This document shows positions 21,590 to 29,689 of a stretch of DNA of 35,840 nt, in pieces. The DNA lies in the NCBI GenBank assembly GCA_015067725.1, contig SVLX01000027.1, positions 1 to 35,840 on the forward strand. The letters run 5' to 3'. Position 1 is the stretch's first letter, and the number at the start of each line of letters is the position of its first letter. The DNA comes from Oscillospiraceae bacterium (GTDB lineage: Bacteria; Bacillota; Clostridia; Oscillospirales; Oscillospiraceae). The notes beneath the pieces were generated by a model. The model did not search any database. It was not told where the DNA came from and saw only the letters and a program-made list of their open reading frames with translations. A program made the translations under genes and the position numbers.

Positions 21590-23479
21590 TCACCGCCAAT
21601 CTTTTGGTTTATTCTGTGCAAAGTCATTACAATTCTGGTTGGGGATTCGGACATTCTCCCACCCCGACACCGCCTCCTGAATGGGGCAGTCAATGGCAAC
21701 GGCCAGCAGAGTCCCGTCTGACCGCAGACCCACGATAAACTCCCCCGAGACACGGATGGCCACCACATCACGCCAAGCGGCCAATTCATTCTGAACCGGG
21801 GGCGCAAAAGCATTGTGCAGGAATCCGGTCATGACCACTGTTCCGTCAGACCGCAGACCGACGGTGGAATCCAGACCGGCATCAATGGCAACGATATCCG
21901 TCCATTCCCGGGTGTCGCACTGACCCGACTCGTTGATTCCAAGTGCGCTGACGGTGCCATCGGCGTGAAGGGCGGCGGTGTGGTAGTTGCCTGCAACCAC
22001 AGCCACCACATTCCGCCAAAGTCCCACGGAATGTCGGCCGTCTCGGGTGTTACCACTGGCGATTACTGTTCCGTCCGGGCGCAAGCCAAGGGCATCGACA
22101 GAAGGGACAACGGCAACCATGTCCTTCCATTGCTGGATGGGGGCTTCGATGCGGAAAAAGTCATCGCCGCAACATAAGGCCGTCCCGTCAGCCCGAAGCC
22201 CAACGACTTGGTGGTAGCCTGGAAACAGCGCAACAATGTCTGTCCATTGGGCGATTTCTTCGTCCTCCTCGCCGGGCAGGTCACCCCAGAGTCCGACAGT
22301 GCCATCTGCATACAAACCAACCATAAACTCATTTTTTCCATGGATGGAAATCAACTCCTGAGGATTGGTGATGTCCTCCGGGGTGATTTCCGGACCGACA
22401 AATTTGTCCAATAAATCAGGACTGCAAATGTCAATTGATGTAATCCGTACACCGCCATCCGCAGTCAGTGCCGCCACCTGATATTCGTTGACGGCAATGG
22501 TTGACCGAGGGGCGATTTTGTCCCACATCTCCCAGCACCGCGCCCGGGCATCGCCATAGTCTCCACAGGCGTAGAAAGACACGGCGGCGCCATAGATGTC
22601 CCCATCCTCCAGACAGTTCAGCGCAATCTGGTATTGTTCCTCCGGGGGTAAATTTTCCCTGACTGGACTGCGGTATTGCGTTGCTTTCCATGCCACCAGT
22701 GCACCAAACACCAAAACCATGGCTGCGGCCAGATGTACCAGCGGCCTTCTGGGGGAAACCTTTGCTTTGGCTTGCCACCGGCTCATGCGGTAGGCCATAC
22801 CGGCATAGCAAAGTCCGGCAAACCCCATCAGCACCAGGAAAACCAGCAATCCGGAGCGGTTTGTCAGAAATGCTTTCCACAGATGGCGGACTAAGTTTGC
22901 GCCTCTGTCCATGTGTGTAACCCAGAGCACCGCCAAGGCCGCCGGAATGGATACCCAGAGAAAGGCGACGCTGGACAGCACACTGCACATCAACGCAGAC
23001 AGGGAGAACGCAAGCACTACCGCGCCCAAATTGACCAACCCAAAGACCAGCAGATGAGAAAGCGTCCAGAGGTGCTGCATCCCGGAGTCGTATGGCAAGG
23101 TGCCATCGCAGACATACAGCCCCCATACATAAGTGACCGAGGAAATCAGCCCGAAAAACAGCGCCCAGATGAACCGCCCCAGAAGGAGATCCTTAGAAGA
23201 CAGGGGTAGGGTTCGCAGGTAGGCCATTTTCTCCGGATTGTTGCCAAAGAGGGCAAAGGCGAAGAAGGCGGCCAGCACCCCGGAAATGGCTGGGGCATAA
23301 AAGGTGAACCGCCCCACAGAGAGATAGGAATAAATCGCAAAGAATACGATGGGCAATACCCATATCCGCATAATCCCCCGCCGCTCAAACCGTCCCCGCT
23401 TGGTTTTCTGGGGGCGGTTGTTGATCTTGGCAGAGAAATAGAGCTCTGTGAAGCATATTCGCTGTAGCCATTGCTTCAT
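21590..23479 (-). CDS. ABC-2-like membrane protein fused to an RCC1 beta-propeller (copy 2)
   Basis: 629 aa, with the same plan as the copies on either side. It starts MKQWLQRICFTELYFS, has a Lys/Arg-rich loop, about seven helices (YLRTLPLSSKDLLLGRFIWA as the permease turn), the TPR-like NCLEDGDIYGAAVSFYACGD segment, and RCC1 repeats such as VGLRSDGTVVMTG and AALHADGTVSALGINESGQC. The DNA coding the TPR-like block is nearly identical in all three copies, while the membrane part has diverged, suggesting gene conversion. The C-terminus carries an extra tail ending KDWR; the final DWR-stop is the translated form of the GGCGGTGA site that serves the next gene, whose ATG follows after 4 bases. Translational coupling is therefore likely. 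Confidence 0.75.
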   Translation of the reverse strand: MKQWLQRICFTELYFSAKINNRPQKTKRGRFERRGIMRIWVLPIVFFAIYSYLSVGRFTFYAPAISGVLAAFFAFALFGNNPEKMAYLRTLPLSSKDLLLGRFIWALFFGLISSVTYVWGLYVCDGTLPYDSGMQHLWTLSHLLVFGLVNLGAVVLAFSLSALMCSVLSSVAFLWVSIPAALAVLWVTHMDRGANLVRHLWKAFLTNRSGLLVFLVLMGFAGLCYAGMAYRMSRWQAKAKVSPRRPLVHLAAAMVLVFGALVAWKATQYRSPVRENLPPEEQYQIALNCLEDGDIYGAAVSFYACGDYGDARARCWEMWDKIAPRSTIAVNEYQVAALTADGGVRITSIDICSPDLLDKFVGPEITPEDITNPQELISIHGKNEFMVGLYADGTVGLWGDLPGEEDEEIAQWTDIVALFPGYHQVVGLRADGTALCCGDDFFRIEAPIQQWKDMVAVVPSVDALGLRPDGTVIASGNTRDGRHSVGLWRNVVAVVAGNYHTAALHADGTVSALGINESGQCDTREWTDIVAIDAGLDSTVGLRSDGTVVMTGFLHNAFAPPVQNELAAWRDVVAIRVSGEFIVGLRSDGTLLAVAIDCPIQEAVSGWENVRIPNQNCNDFAQNKPKDWR

Positions 23480-23527
23480 CTAATCACCCCAATTCGTTTT
23501 TTTATGGGATAAATTCCGTTGCGGGGG

Positions 23528-25339
23528 TTAGCCGGGCACCCGGATATTTTCCCAACCGGAGATAGCCTCCTGAATCGATGCCGCATCCCCGGTGACCACC
23601 AAAGTGCCATCAGACCGCAGGCCTACCAAAAGATTGCCTGAAATTGCCACATCCACAATGTCTGTCCAACCGGCAACGGCTTCTCTGTCCAGATATTCCC
23701 GGGCGTTCGCCAGATTGCCCGCCATCAATACCTTTCCGTCGGCACGCAAACCTACGGTGCAGTACCAACTGGTTTCAATGGCGACGACATCGGTCCAGTC
23801 CTGGGTGTTGATTTGTTTCCAGCCGCCGTGACCCAGACTGGTTACCGTCCCATCCTCATGGAGAATGGCGGTGTGGCCATTTCCGCAGCCAACAGACCTC
23901 GCTCTCCCCAGAAGCAGGACTGCGCCGTATCTGCTGGTGTGACTGGTTGTCATGGTGCCATCGCTGTGGACACCAATAAAACGCCCACCAGGATCGCTGT
24001 CGAGGTCAACCAAGTTCTTCCAGCCCAGCACTTCTTCCCGGATGTTCTCTGGCAGACGCCCGGAAACGACAACCGTACCATCGGCTTTGAGCCCGATGAT
24101 ATGGCTACGGTTATCAAAGTCGCTTGCCACGAAGAGCCCCACAATGTCCGTCCATTGACTGGTCTCTGCTATTCCGTCTTCATAAAAGTCGCCCCAGACA
24201 CCCACTGTACCATCGTCATACAGCCCGACCAGATAGTCGCCGCCGTAATGAATGGAAATCAGCCGGTCTGCGTCTGGGATATCTTCCATAATCATGGGAA
24301 AGTCTGTGCCCTCGGTGTCGGTGGTGAGGAAAGTACCGTCATTGGTCAGGGCGAGTACATGGTCATAGGATACGTCTATCGTCTGCCGCGGCACGAGTTT
24401 GCCCCACAGCTCCCAGCATCGCGCCCGGGCATCGCCATAGTCTTCGCAGGCATAGAAAGACACGGCGGCACCATAGATGTCCCCATCCTCCAGACAGTCC
24501 AGAGCCACCTGATATTGGGCCTCCGGGGTCAGCCGTTCATCTACAGGACTGCGGTATGCCCATGCTTTTGGGAGAAAAACACAGACCAGCACTGCAGTTG
24601 CGGCGATACCAAAGCCGATGAGTGCCCTTTTCCAGCGGGGGGACTTGATGGGAATTACCCAGTGATTCAGCCTGTTGATTGTGCCCCAATAGCAAGCGCC
24701 TGCCAGCATCAGCGCAACCAAAAGAACCAGCAGACTGACCGGGAAGGTAATGCCATGGATAAACACCCGACCAAAGAGATAGGCTTCGTCATCCATAATA
24801 ACCAGAACAAATTCTCCAATCAACAGCGCAAGGAGAATCCACAACACCCCCGCTTTAGACAGCCGGGTGCGAATCAGGGTAGTCAGGCTGAAGGTCAGCA
24901 CCAGCATGGAGAAATGCGCCAGACCAAAGCCCAGAATCCGGACAAAGGACAGGGTTTCTTCCAACCCCCAAGCCCGAGAAAGTTTTTCCCGCATCAACCA
25001 GAAGGTCAGAATATAGACCGCCGTACTCACTGAGCCAAAAATCACCGACCAGAGGAACCGCCCCTGAACATAGTCCAGAGGGGAAAAGGGCATGGTCCTG
25101 AGATAGGCCAACTGCTCCGGCTTGAAGTTGAACTGGAATGCCGAGACAGCCATAATCAGCAGACAGACAAACCCGGTGGCATGGAAGATGAAATTGGCGC
25201 TCCAGTTGAAGGTATACAACGCCACAAGGAACAGATACAGCCAAATGGCTTTGGGCAGGAGGGTGTTTTTGGCATCCTTTTTCTTGGTGTGGGCGAAGAA
25301 AATGTCGGGCAGGAATAGCCGCAGAAGTCGCTCTTGCAT
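23528..25339 (-). CDS. ABC-2-like membrane protein fused to an RCC1 beta-propeller (copy 3)
   Basis: 603 aa and first of the three in transcription order. MQERLLRLFLPDIFFAHTKK opens it, followed by about seven helices with the AYLRTMPFSPLDYVQGRFLW turn, the TPR-like DCLEDGDIYGAAVSFYACED block, and RCC1 repeats including VGLYDDGTVGVWGDFYEDG, IGLKADGTVVVSG, AILHEDGTVTSLGHGGW and VGLRADGKVLMAG. A conserved end, SGWENIRVPG, matches the other two. GGCGGTGAT precedes the ATG, sharing bases with the stop of the upstream 204-aa membrane gene (4-base gap). A 48-base gap leads to the next copy. It presumably works with the ATPase at 25955 as part of an ABC complex; this is inference from operon structure. 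Confidence 0.75.
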   Translation of the reverse strand: MQERLLRLFLPDIFFAHTKKKDAKNTLLPKAIWLYLFLVALYTFNWSANFIFHATGFVCLLIMAVSAFQFNFKPEQLAYLRTMPFSPLDYVQGRFLWSVIFGSVSTAVYILTFWLMREKLSRAWGLEETLSFVRILGFGLAHFSMLVLTFSLTTLIRTRLSKAGVLWILLALLIGEFVLVIMDDEAYLFGRVFIHGITFPVSLLVLLVALMLAGACYWGTINRLNHWVIPIKSPRWKRALIGFGIAATAVLVCVFLPKAWAYRSPVDERLTPEAQYQVALDCLEDGDIYGAAVSFYACEDYGDARARCWELWGKLVPRQTIDVSYDHVLALTNDGTFLTTDTEGTDFPMIMEDIPDADRLISIHYGGDYLVGLYDDGTVGVWGDFYEDGIAETSQWTDIVGLFVASDFDNRSHIIGLKADGTVVVSGRLPENIREEVLGWKNLVDLDSDPGGRFIGVHSDGTMTTSHTSRYGAVLLLGRARSVGCGNGHTAILHEDGTVTSLGHGGWKQINTQDWTDVVAIETSWYCTVGLRADGKVLMAGNLANAREYLDREAVAGWTDIVDVAISGNLLVGLRSDGTLVVTGDAASIQEAISGWENIRVPG

Positions 25340-25343
25340 AAAA

Positions 25344-25958
25344 TCACCGCCAATCGTTATATTTGGTTTGATGATACTCCCTGCACCATGCGATGGTGAG
25401 ACGAATGGAGAAGAACAGAATCAGCACCAGCAAAAACCAGCACCTTCCCGGTTCGCCACCCAGCAAAATGGCGGGGATAATGAAAAACAACAACAAAAGA
25501 AGCCATGCGCAACCCCAGAAGCCACCCCGAATCAGCTCCCGCAGAGGGCTTCTCAGCGCCTGAGATGTCTCTTTTTGGGGGAAGACCAGCAAGTAGCCAT
25601 GGGAAAGCCCCATCAGCAGAATATACATTGGTTCGCCGAGTGTCAACTGGTACTCCAGGGCGAGACTGGCGGCACAATAGACCAGACTCTGCATAACCGG
25701 CAGGAACAACAGCACCAGATACCGGCTGGATACCACCAGACCATGGCGCACCGGCAGGAGCATCAGGCTCATGTTCCAACTCTGGCGGCGCTCGGATTGC
25801 ATGATGGAGGCGGCGATGAGCCCATGAATCCAGCAAAGGGTCATGGCTACACCCTGGCTGCCAAGCCACAAAAACCCAGCCACCGCCAGCAGGAATACTG
25901 CCCCCAACAGGAGCTGCCGCCGCAGAGCCAGACGGAGCAATGCCAAGAACCTCCTCAT
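25344..25958 (-). CDS. ABC-2 type membrane protein (permease subunit)
   Basis: 204 aa with about six hydrophobic segments (LLLGAVFLLAVAGFLWLG, GVAMTLCWIHGLIAASIM, YLVLLFLPVMQSLVYCAASL, PMYILLMGLSHGYLLVF, FWGCAWLLLLLFFIIPAILL, WFLLVLILFFSIRLTIAW) and the ABC-2-like turn WNMSLMLLPVRHGLVVSSRY between helices 2 and 3. This is the layout of YtrC/YtrD-like or ABC-2 permease subunits. It has no RCC1 part, unlike the three genes that follow. The start overlaps the ATPase stop by four bases (ATGA), so the two are coupled. The protein ends in NDWR, made from the ribosome binding site of the next gene. Confidence 0.75.
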   Translation of the reverse strand: MRRFLALLRLALRRQLLLGAVFLLAVAGFLWLGSQGVAMTLCWIHGLIAASIMQSERRQSWNMSLMLLPVRHGLVVSSRYLVLLFLPVMQSLVYCAASLALEYQLTLGEPMYILLMGLSHGYLLVFPQKETSQALRSPLRELIRGGFWGCAWLLLLLFFIIPAILLGGEPGRCWFLLVLILFFSIRLTIAWCREYHQTKYNDWR

Positions 25959-26791
25959 TTTTCCATCCCCTTCACCATCAGCACCATAATGTCCTCCATG
26001 GAGGCGGGTCTGGTGGGGATATGGGGCAGGAGTTTCCGGTCCAGAAGCACTTCTTCCCCAAATTGATTGTGCCGCAACCCCCGAATGGCCTCAGGGGGCA
26101 GCTTCTTCCGGTCTTCTTCGGTGCAGTTGTAAATGCCGAACTGCTCCAGAAGCAAATCCTTCTCCTGACAGAACAACAGCCGACCATTGTGGAGGAAAGC
26201 AATATAGTCACATACCCGCTCCAGATCGCTGAGGATATGGGAGGACACCAGTACACCATGACCCTCATCCCGGGTGAATTCAAAGAGCAGGTCACAGATG
26301 GCGTCCCGGGCCACAGGGTCTAAGTTGGCGGCAGGCTCATCCAGAATCAGCAGTTTGGGGGCGTGACTCAGGGCGATAATGAGATTCAGCATCTTCCGGG
26401 TGCCGGTGGACATATCCTTATAGTCGGTGCTGGTGGAGACACCGTGCGTCTTGCAGAGCCAGTAGAAGTGCCCCTCGTCCCAGTGGTCATAAATCATCTT
26501 CATCAGCCGGGAAATCTGGGCGCACCGCAAATCTCCGGGGAACATATGATCCCCCAGAACGATGCCCAAATCCTGACGCACATCCCGCTTGGCTGGAGTA
26601 TCCGGCAGGAGTTCCACCGTCCCCGTGGGCTTCAGCAGACCCAGTGCGGACTTGAGCAGGGTGGTCTTGCCTGCGCCATTTCTGCCAATGAGCCCCACGA
26701 TTGCCCCCGCCGGGACTTCCAGAGAAATGGGACCCAGAGTAAAGCCCCCAAGTCGCTTGGTCATGTCCTTAATGTTCAGCAAAGCATCCAT
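25955..26791 (-). CDS. ABC transporter ATP-binding protein (YtrB-like)
   Basis: 278 aa cytoplasmic ATPase that would drive the membrane proteins encoded next. Walker A is GRNGAGKTT (about 36-44), Walker B is LLILDEPAANLDP, and the switch histidine lies in VLVSSHILSDLE. The signature loop reads MSTGTRKML, not LSGGQ, as in other clostridial Ytr/BcrA-like ATPases of export or cell-envelope systems. The C-terminal region (YNCTEEDRKKLPPEAIRGLR, SMEDIMVLMVKG) matches the accessory part of that group. The gene begins one base after the stop of the GntR regulator and overlaps the permease by four bases, so regulator, ATPase and permease form one tight operon. Confidence 0.93.
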   Translation of the reverse strand: MDALLNIKDMTKRLGGFTLGPISLEVPAGAIVGLIGRNGAGKTTLLKSALGLLKPTGTVELLPDTPAKRDVRQDLGIVLGDHMFPGDLRCAQISRLMKMIYDHWDEGHFYWLCKTHGVSTSTDYKDMSTGTRKMLNLIIALSHAPKLLILDEPAANLDPVARDAICDLLFEFTRDEGHGVLVSSHILSDLERVCDYIAFLHNGRLLFCQEKDLLLEQFGIYNCTEEDRKKLPPEAIRGLRHNQFGEEVLLDRKLLPHIPTRPASMEDIMVLMVKGMEK

Positions 26792-26792
26792 A

Positions 26793-27167
26793 TCAAAGCT
26801 CCTCTCCCATAATCCGGAACATCTCGGTCAGCTCATCCCGGCTCAGTCCACAGCCCCGGGCCAACGCCAAAATGGCCGCCATGTGTTCTTCAATCTGTTT
26901 TAGGTGTTCTTCCTGCACCAGAGTCTCATTCTTTGGGGCGACAAAAGTGCCCTTACCGGCGACGGTATAGATAAAGCCCTCCCGCTCCAGCTCGTCATAG
27001 GCCCGCTTGGTGGTGATGACGCTGATTCTCAATTCCTTGGCCAAAGCCCGGATGGAGGGCAGAGCCTGATCGGATTCCAGCTTGCCGGAGAGAATCATGT
27101 CCTTGAGCTGGGTATAAATCTGGTCATAAATGGGGTGACCGCTCCGGTTGTCAATGAATATATGCAT
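26793..27167 (-). CDS. GntR family transcriptional regulator (YtrA subfamily)
   Basis: 124 aa. Winged helix-turn-helix: IYDQIYTQLKDMILSGKLES, LPSIRALAKELRISVITTKR and AYDELEREGFIYTVAGKGTF, the GntR pattern. The C-terminal tail is short (about 50 residues, one helix), which marks the YtrA subfamily that typically represses its own ABC transporter operon and is often relieved by cell-envelope stress. ATG 27167 is chosen because GGAGG (27180-27176) is 8 bases away; GTG 27176 lies inside that site. The gene is first in the operon, with the promoter directly upstream, so autoregulation is expected. Confidence 0.92.
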   Translation of the reverse strand: MHIFIDNRSGHPIYDQIYTQLKDMILSGKLESDQALPSIRALAKELRISVITTKRAYDELEREGFIYTVAGKGTFVAPKNETLVQEEHLKQIEEHMAAILALARGCGLSRDELTEMFRIMGEEL

Positions 27168-27190
27168 GGCTCTCACCTCCTGATATATAC

Positions 27191-27219
27191 AGTATACACA
27201 GTATGCACACTTCTGTCAA
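27191..27219 (-). promoter_or_regulatory. Promoter and probable operator of the regulator/ABC/RCC1 operon
   Basis: Minus strand: TTGACA (27219-27214), 17-base spacer, TATACT (27196-27191), a near-perfect sigma-70 promoter. The spacer and -10 hold repeated ACAGTATAC / ACAGTATGC (27189-27206) and overlapping GTATAC palindromes, a likely binding site for the GntR product. Confidence 0.75.
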
Positions 27220-27313
27220 GGGGCTATGGCACAATTGTTGGCGCAATCCCGGGTCTTTTGGGCGGCAATACCAGATTTGGACGACTTTTTTCTTCTGACC
27301 GCCCCAAATTCTC

Positions 27314-27342
27314 TTGCATTCCCGTCAATTTTATGGCATAAT
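27314..27342 (+). promoter_or_regulatory. Promoter for the FadR-type regulator
   Basis: TTGCAT (27314-27319), 17-base spacer, CATAAT (27337-27342), about 50 bases before the start codon. Confidence 0.6.
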
Positions 27343-27390
27343 TACCTTGGGTGACTATACAGGAGCTTGCCCATAAAGGAGTGCATGACC

Positions 27391-28077
27391 ATGAACCAGC
27401 AAAAGGGACTGTCCGACCGGGTGGCGGAGCGGCTCATCCATATGCTCAAAACCGACCCGACTTGCAGCCCCGGGAAGAAACTGCCCGGCGAACAACAACT
27501 CTGCACCCACTTCGGGGTCAGCCGCACCACCGTCAGAGAAGCCATCCGCTCTCTGGTGGCCCAGGGCTATCTGGAAGTCCGGCGGGGCAGTGGTACATTC
27601 ATTCTGGACCGCCCCAGAGACGTGGGGCTTCAGGGCCTGGAGCAGGTCCATGCCCGGCTCCGTGACCTCTTTGAGATTCGCATGATGGTTGAGCCTGCGG
27701 CGGCGAGGTTGGCCTGCATTCGTGGCACGGATGCCGAACTCCGGGAGATTGCCCAGTGGGCGCAGGAGGTGGAACACGCCATCCGCACCGGTGAGGACTT
27801 TTCCGCCTCGGAGGAGCGATTCCATCTGGCCATTATGGCGGCCACCCACAATCCCCTGATGGAGCAGCTTGTACCCATCACCCACAATGCCCTCCATGAG
27901 TCCTGGGATGCGCTGGATGTGACCGGACTTCTGGCGGAGACCACCATTCAGGATAATTCCCTGCTGGTGGGCTTCTTCCGCCGCCGGGATGGTGATGGCG
28001 CCCGCCACGCCATGGCCGCCCACATCCGGCACACCATCAATGCCCTTGGTCTGGACGTAAGCTCCGGGAAGGGCTGA
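27391..28077 (+). CDS. GntR/FadR family transcriptional regulator (FCD domain)
   Basis: 228 aa. The N-terminal winged helix-turn-helix (LSDRVAERLIHML, KLPGEQQLCTHFGVSRTTVR, EAIRSLVAQGYLEVRRGSGT) is followed by an all-helical FCD ligand domain (LFEIRMMVEPAAARLA, EERFHLAIMAATHNPLMEQL, HIRHTINALG) with the Asp/His metal-site pattern usual in the family (the HLAIMAATHN and HAMAAHIRH histidines). Such regulators respond to organic acids such as lactate, gluconate or galactarate; no catabolic genes lie next to it, so the effector is unknown. ATG 27391 is chosen because AAAGGAG (27375-27381) is 9 bases away; ATG 27385 is only 3 bases from it. The lysozyme-like gene starts 28 bases downstream. Confidence 0.88.
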   Translation: MNQQKGLSDRVAERLIHMLKTDPTCSPGKKLPGEQQLCTHFGVSRTTVREAIRSLVAQGYLEVRRGSGTFILDRPRDVGLQGLEQVHARLRDLFEIRMMVEPAAARLACIRGTDAELREIAQWAQEVEHAIRTGEDFSASEERFHLAIMAATHNPLMEQLVPITHNALHESWDALDVTGLLAETTIQDNSLLVGFFRRRDGDGARHAMAAHIRHTINALGLDVSSGKG

Positions 28078-28105
28078 ATCCAATACATAGCTTGAGGTAT
28101 TCCCC

Positions 28106-29101
28106 ATGAAAACGCGCATACTGACTTGCTTTCTGACGGCAATCGTCCTGCTGAGTCTTGTCGTTCCGTCAGCTTCTGCCAATGCTCTGGCCATTGAGCG
28201 ACAGATTTTTACCTTCGTCACCGAGGAGATGGGGCTGAATTCTGCCGCCGCCTGTGGCATTCTGGCCAACATCGAGGCAGAGTCCAGCTTTAATCTGACC
28301 ACCATCGGCGATAAAGGCACCAGCTTCGGTCTCTGCCAGTGGCACAACTCCCGCTATGAGGACTTAAAAACCTTCTGCCTGCTCCGGGGCTATGACTACC
28401 GGACACTGGAGGGGCAGATGAACTTTATGGCTTACGAACTGAAGACCGCATATCAGGTGGTCTACAACACCATGCTCAATGTGCCGGACACTGCAGACGG
28501 TGCGTATACGGCGGCCTATTACTGGTGCTATTACTACGAGCGGCCTGCGGATTTGGAGGGGGCGTCATTGCGCCGTGGCCGGAATGCGCAGTTTAAGTAC
28601 TGGCTGAGATACGGCGGAACAGCATCGGGAAACTTTGACTCCAATGGCTACAGCGGGGCAATTTACGATGGCTACAGCGACCACGCCTTCTATTGGGACG
28701 ATGCCCCGGAGCAGGAGGATACGCTCACGCCGCCTGCTGAGCAGTCCCCATTGTACATCCCGCAAGAGACACTCCCCGACCTGATTCCGGAGCAGGTTCC
28801 GGAGCAGTTTCCCGGCCAAAACCAGAATTCCAAACCGGAGCAGGGACAGCCGGGTCTTGACCGATACCAGTATGTCCCGCACCATCTGCCGCCGCTGCCG
28901 GTGTACAGTCAGCCGGGGTATTTGGGTCCCATGGGATGCCTGTTTCTTACCGGCGCGCCGGTAAAGAAGCGGAAGTGGCAACCGGATGGGCGGGGGGTTA
29001 CCTTGCCTGAGGATTGGGATGGTTCGGTTGTCCTGGACGGAGAGGGCGAGGAAGACCCGGAAGCACAGGAGGACATTCCGGAGGTAGCCTGTGGCGCATG
29101 A
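28106..29101 (+). CDS. Secreted phage-tail-lysozyme-like protein
   Basis: 331 aa. Signal peptide MKTRILTCFLTAIVLLSLVV with a likely cleavage after SASA (about residue 26), with no lipobox. Residues about 30-175 match the phage tail lysozyme domain (Phage_lysozyme2): AACGILANIEAESSFNLTTI, then GDKGTSFGLCQWHNSRYEDL, where the Glu in IEAESSF is the likely catalytic acid, and YYWCYYYERP. From about 205 the protein is rich in Pro, Glu and Gln (EQSPLYIPQETLPDLIPEQV) and ends in an acidic, unstructured tail (GEGEEDPEAQEDIPEVACGA), perhaps a wall-spanning or interaction segment. It probably cleaves peptidoglycan outside the cell. No phage structural genes are nearby, so it appears to be a host-owned protein. 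Confidence 0.82.
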   Translation: MKTRILTCFLTAIVLLSLVVPSASANALAIERQIFTFVTEEMGLNSAAACGILANIEAESSFNLTTIGDKGTSFGLCQWHNSRYEDLKTFCLLRGYDYRTLEGQMNFMAYELKTAYQVVYNTMLNVPDTADGAYTAAYYWCYYYERPADLEGASLRRGRNAQFKYWLRYGGTASGNFDSNGYSGAIYDGYSDHAFYWDDAPEQEDTLTPPAEQSPLYIPQETLPDLIPEQVPEQFPGQNQNSKPEQGQPGLDRYQYVPHHLPPLPVYSQPGYLGPMGCLFLTGAPVKKRKWQPDGRGVTLPEDWDGSVVLDGEGEEDPEAQEDIPEVACGA

Positions 29102-29642
29102 GATTTACCTGAGCTGGCAGGAGACTGTGCCGGGGCGGGGCAGTGCGGACGGAAGGAAACTGCTCTCTGTGCTGTACCACCAGGTGACCGGGCAGACCAT
29201 GCCGGAGCTGATTCGCGAGCCGGGGGGAAAACCCCGGTTTACCGCCGGTCCGTGGCACTGCTCCATCAGCCACACCCGGCAGGCGGTATTCTGCGCCCTG
29301 AGTTTAACCCCCATCGGTCTGGATGCCGAACCAGTGAACCGGCGGGTGGGCGAAAGAATCATGGAAAGAGCATTGTCACCCATGGAGCAAGTCCGGCTTG
29401 GGGACTATCCCACGAAAGTGGAGGGCTTCCTGACCCACTGGGTGCTGAAGGAGGCTTATGGAAAATACACCGGTCATGGTCTCCGGGGGAATCCGGCGGA
29501 ATTGGACTTCCGGGTGGCCGGTGACCGGGCGCAACTGACCGGGGAGCGCCAGTGGTTTATGCTCCGGCGGTTTTTTGGGCACATTCTGGCCATTTGCCGG
29601 GCTGAGCCGGGGGAAATCGTGGTCATCACCGGAAATTCTTAA
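29091..29642 (+). CDS. 4'-phosphopantetheinyl transferase superfamily protein (Sfp-type)
   Basis: 183 aa. Transfers the phosphopantetheine arm from CoA to a serine of carrier proteins. Family motifs are present: WHCSISHTRQAVFCAL, IGLDAEPVNRR (metal-binding Asp and Glu) and WVLKEAYGKYTGHGL. It is shorter than Sfp (about 220 aa), as are many clostridial versions. It starts at GTG 29091, overlapping the lysozyme gene by 11 bases, with GGAGGT 5 bases before it. No NRPS, PKS or fatty-acid carrier gene is in the window, so its substrate cannot be named. A terminator about 200 bases downstream may close this operon. Confidence 0.9.
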   Translation: MAHEIYLSWQETVPGRGSADGRKLLSVLYHQVTGQTMPELIREPGGKPRFTAGPWHCSISHTRQAVFCALSLTPIGLDAEPVNRRVGERIMERALSPMEQVRLGDYPTKVEGFLTHWVLKEAYGKYTGHGLRGNPAELDFRVAGDRAQLTGERQWFMLRRFFGHILAICRAEPGEIVVITGNS

Positions 29643-29689
29643 GAAATCTTTATAATTTGACTGAATTTTGTTACGATTTGTTCATACGC

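Noticed and set aside
19786..21813. Start of the first RCC1 permease at 21813
   Set aside because: The extra 76 residues are antisense to the C-terminal coding part of the neighbouring gene. ATG 21585 has a ribosome binding site and matches the MKQWLQRI start of its paralog.
28106..29101. Prophage remnant around the lysozyme-like gene
   Set aside because: There are no tail, capsid, integrase or terminase genes nearby, and the gene has a host-type signal peptide and operon context.
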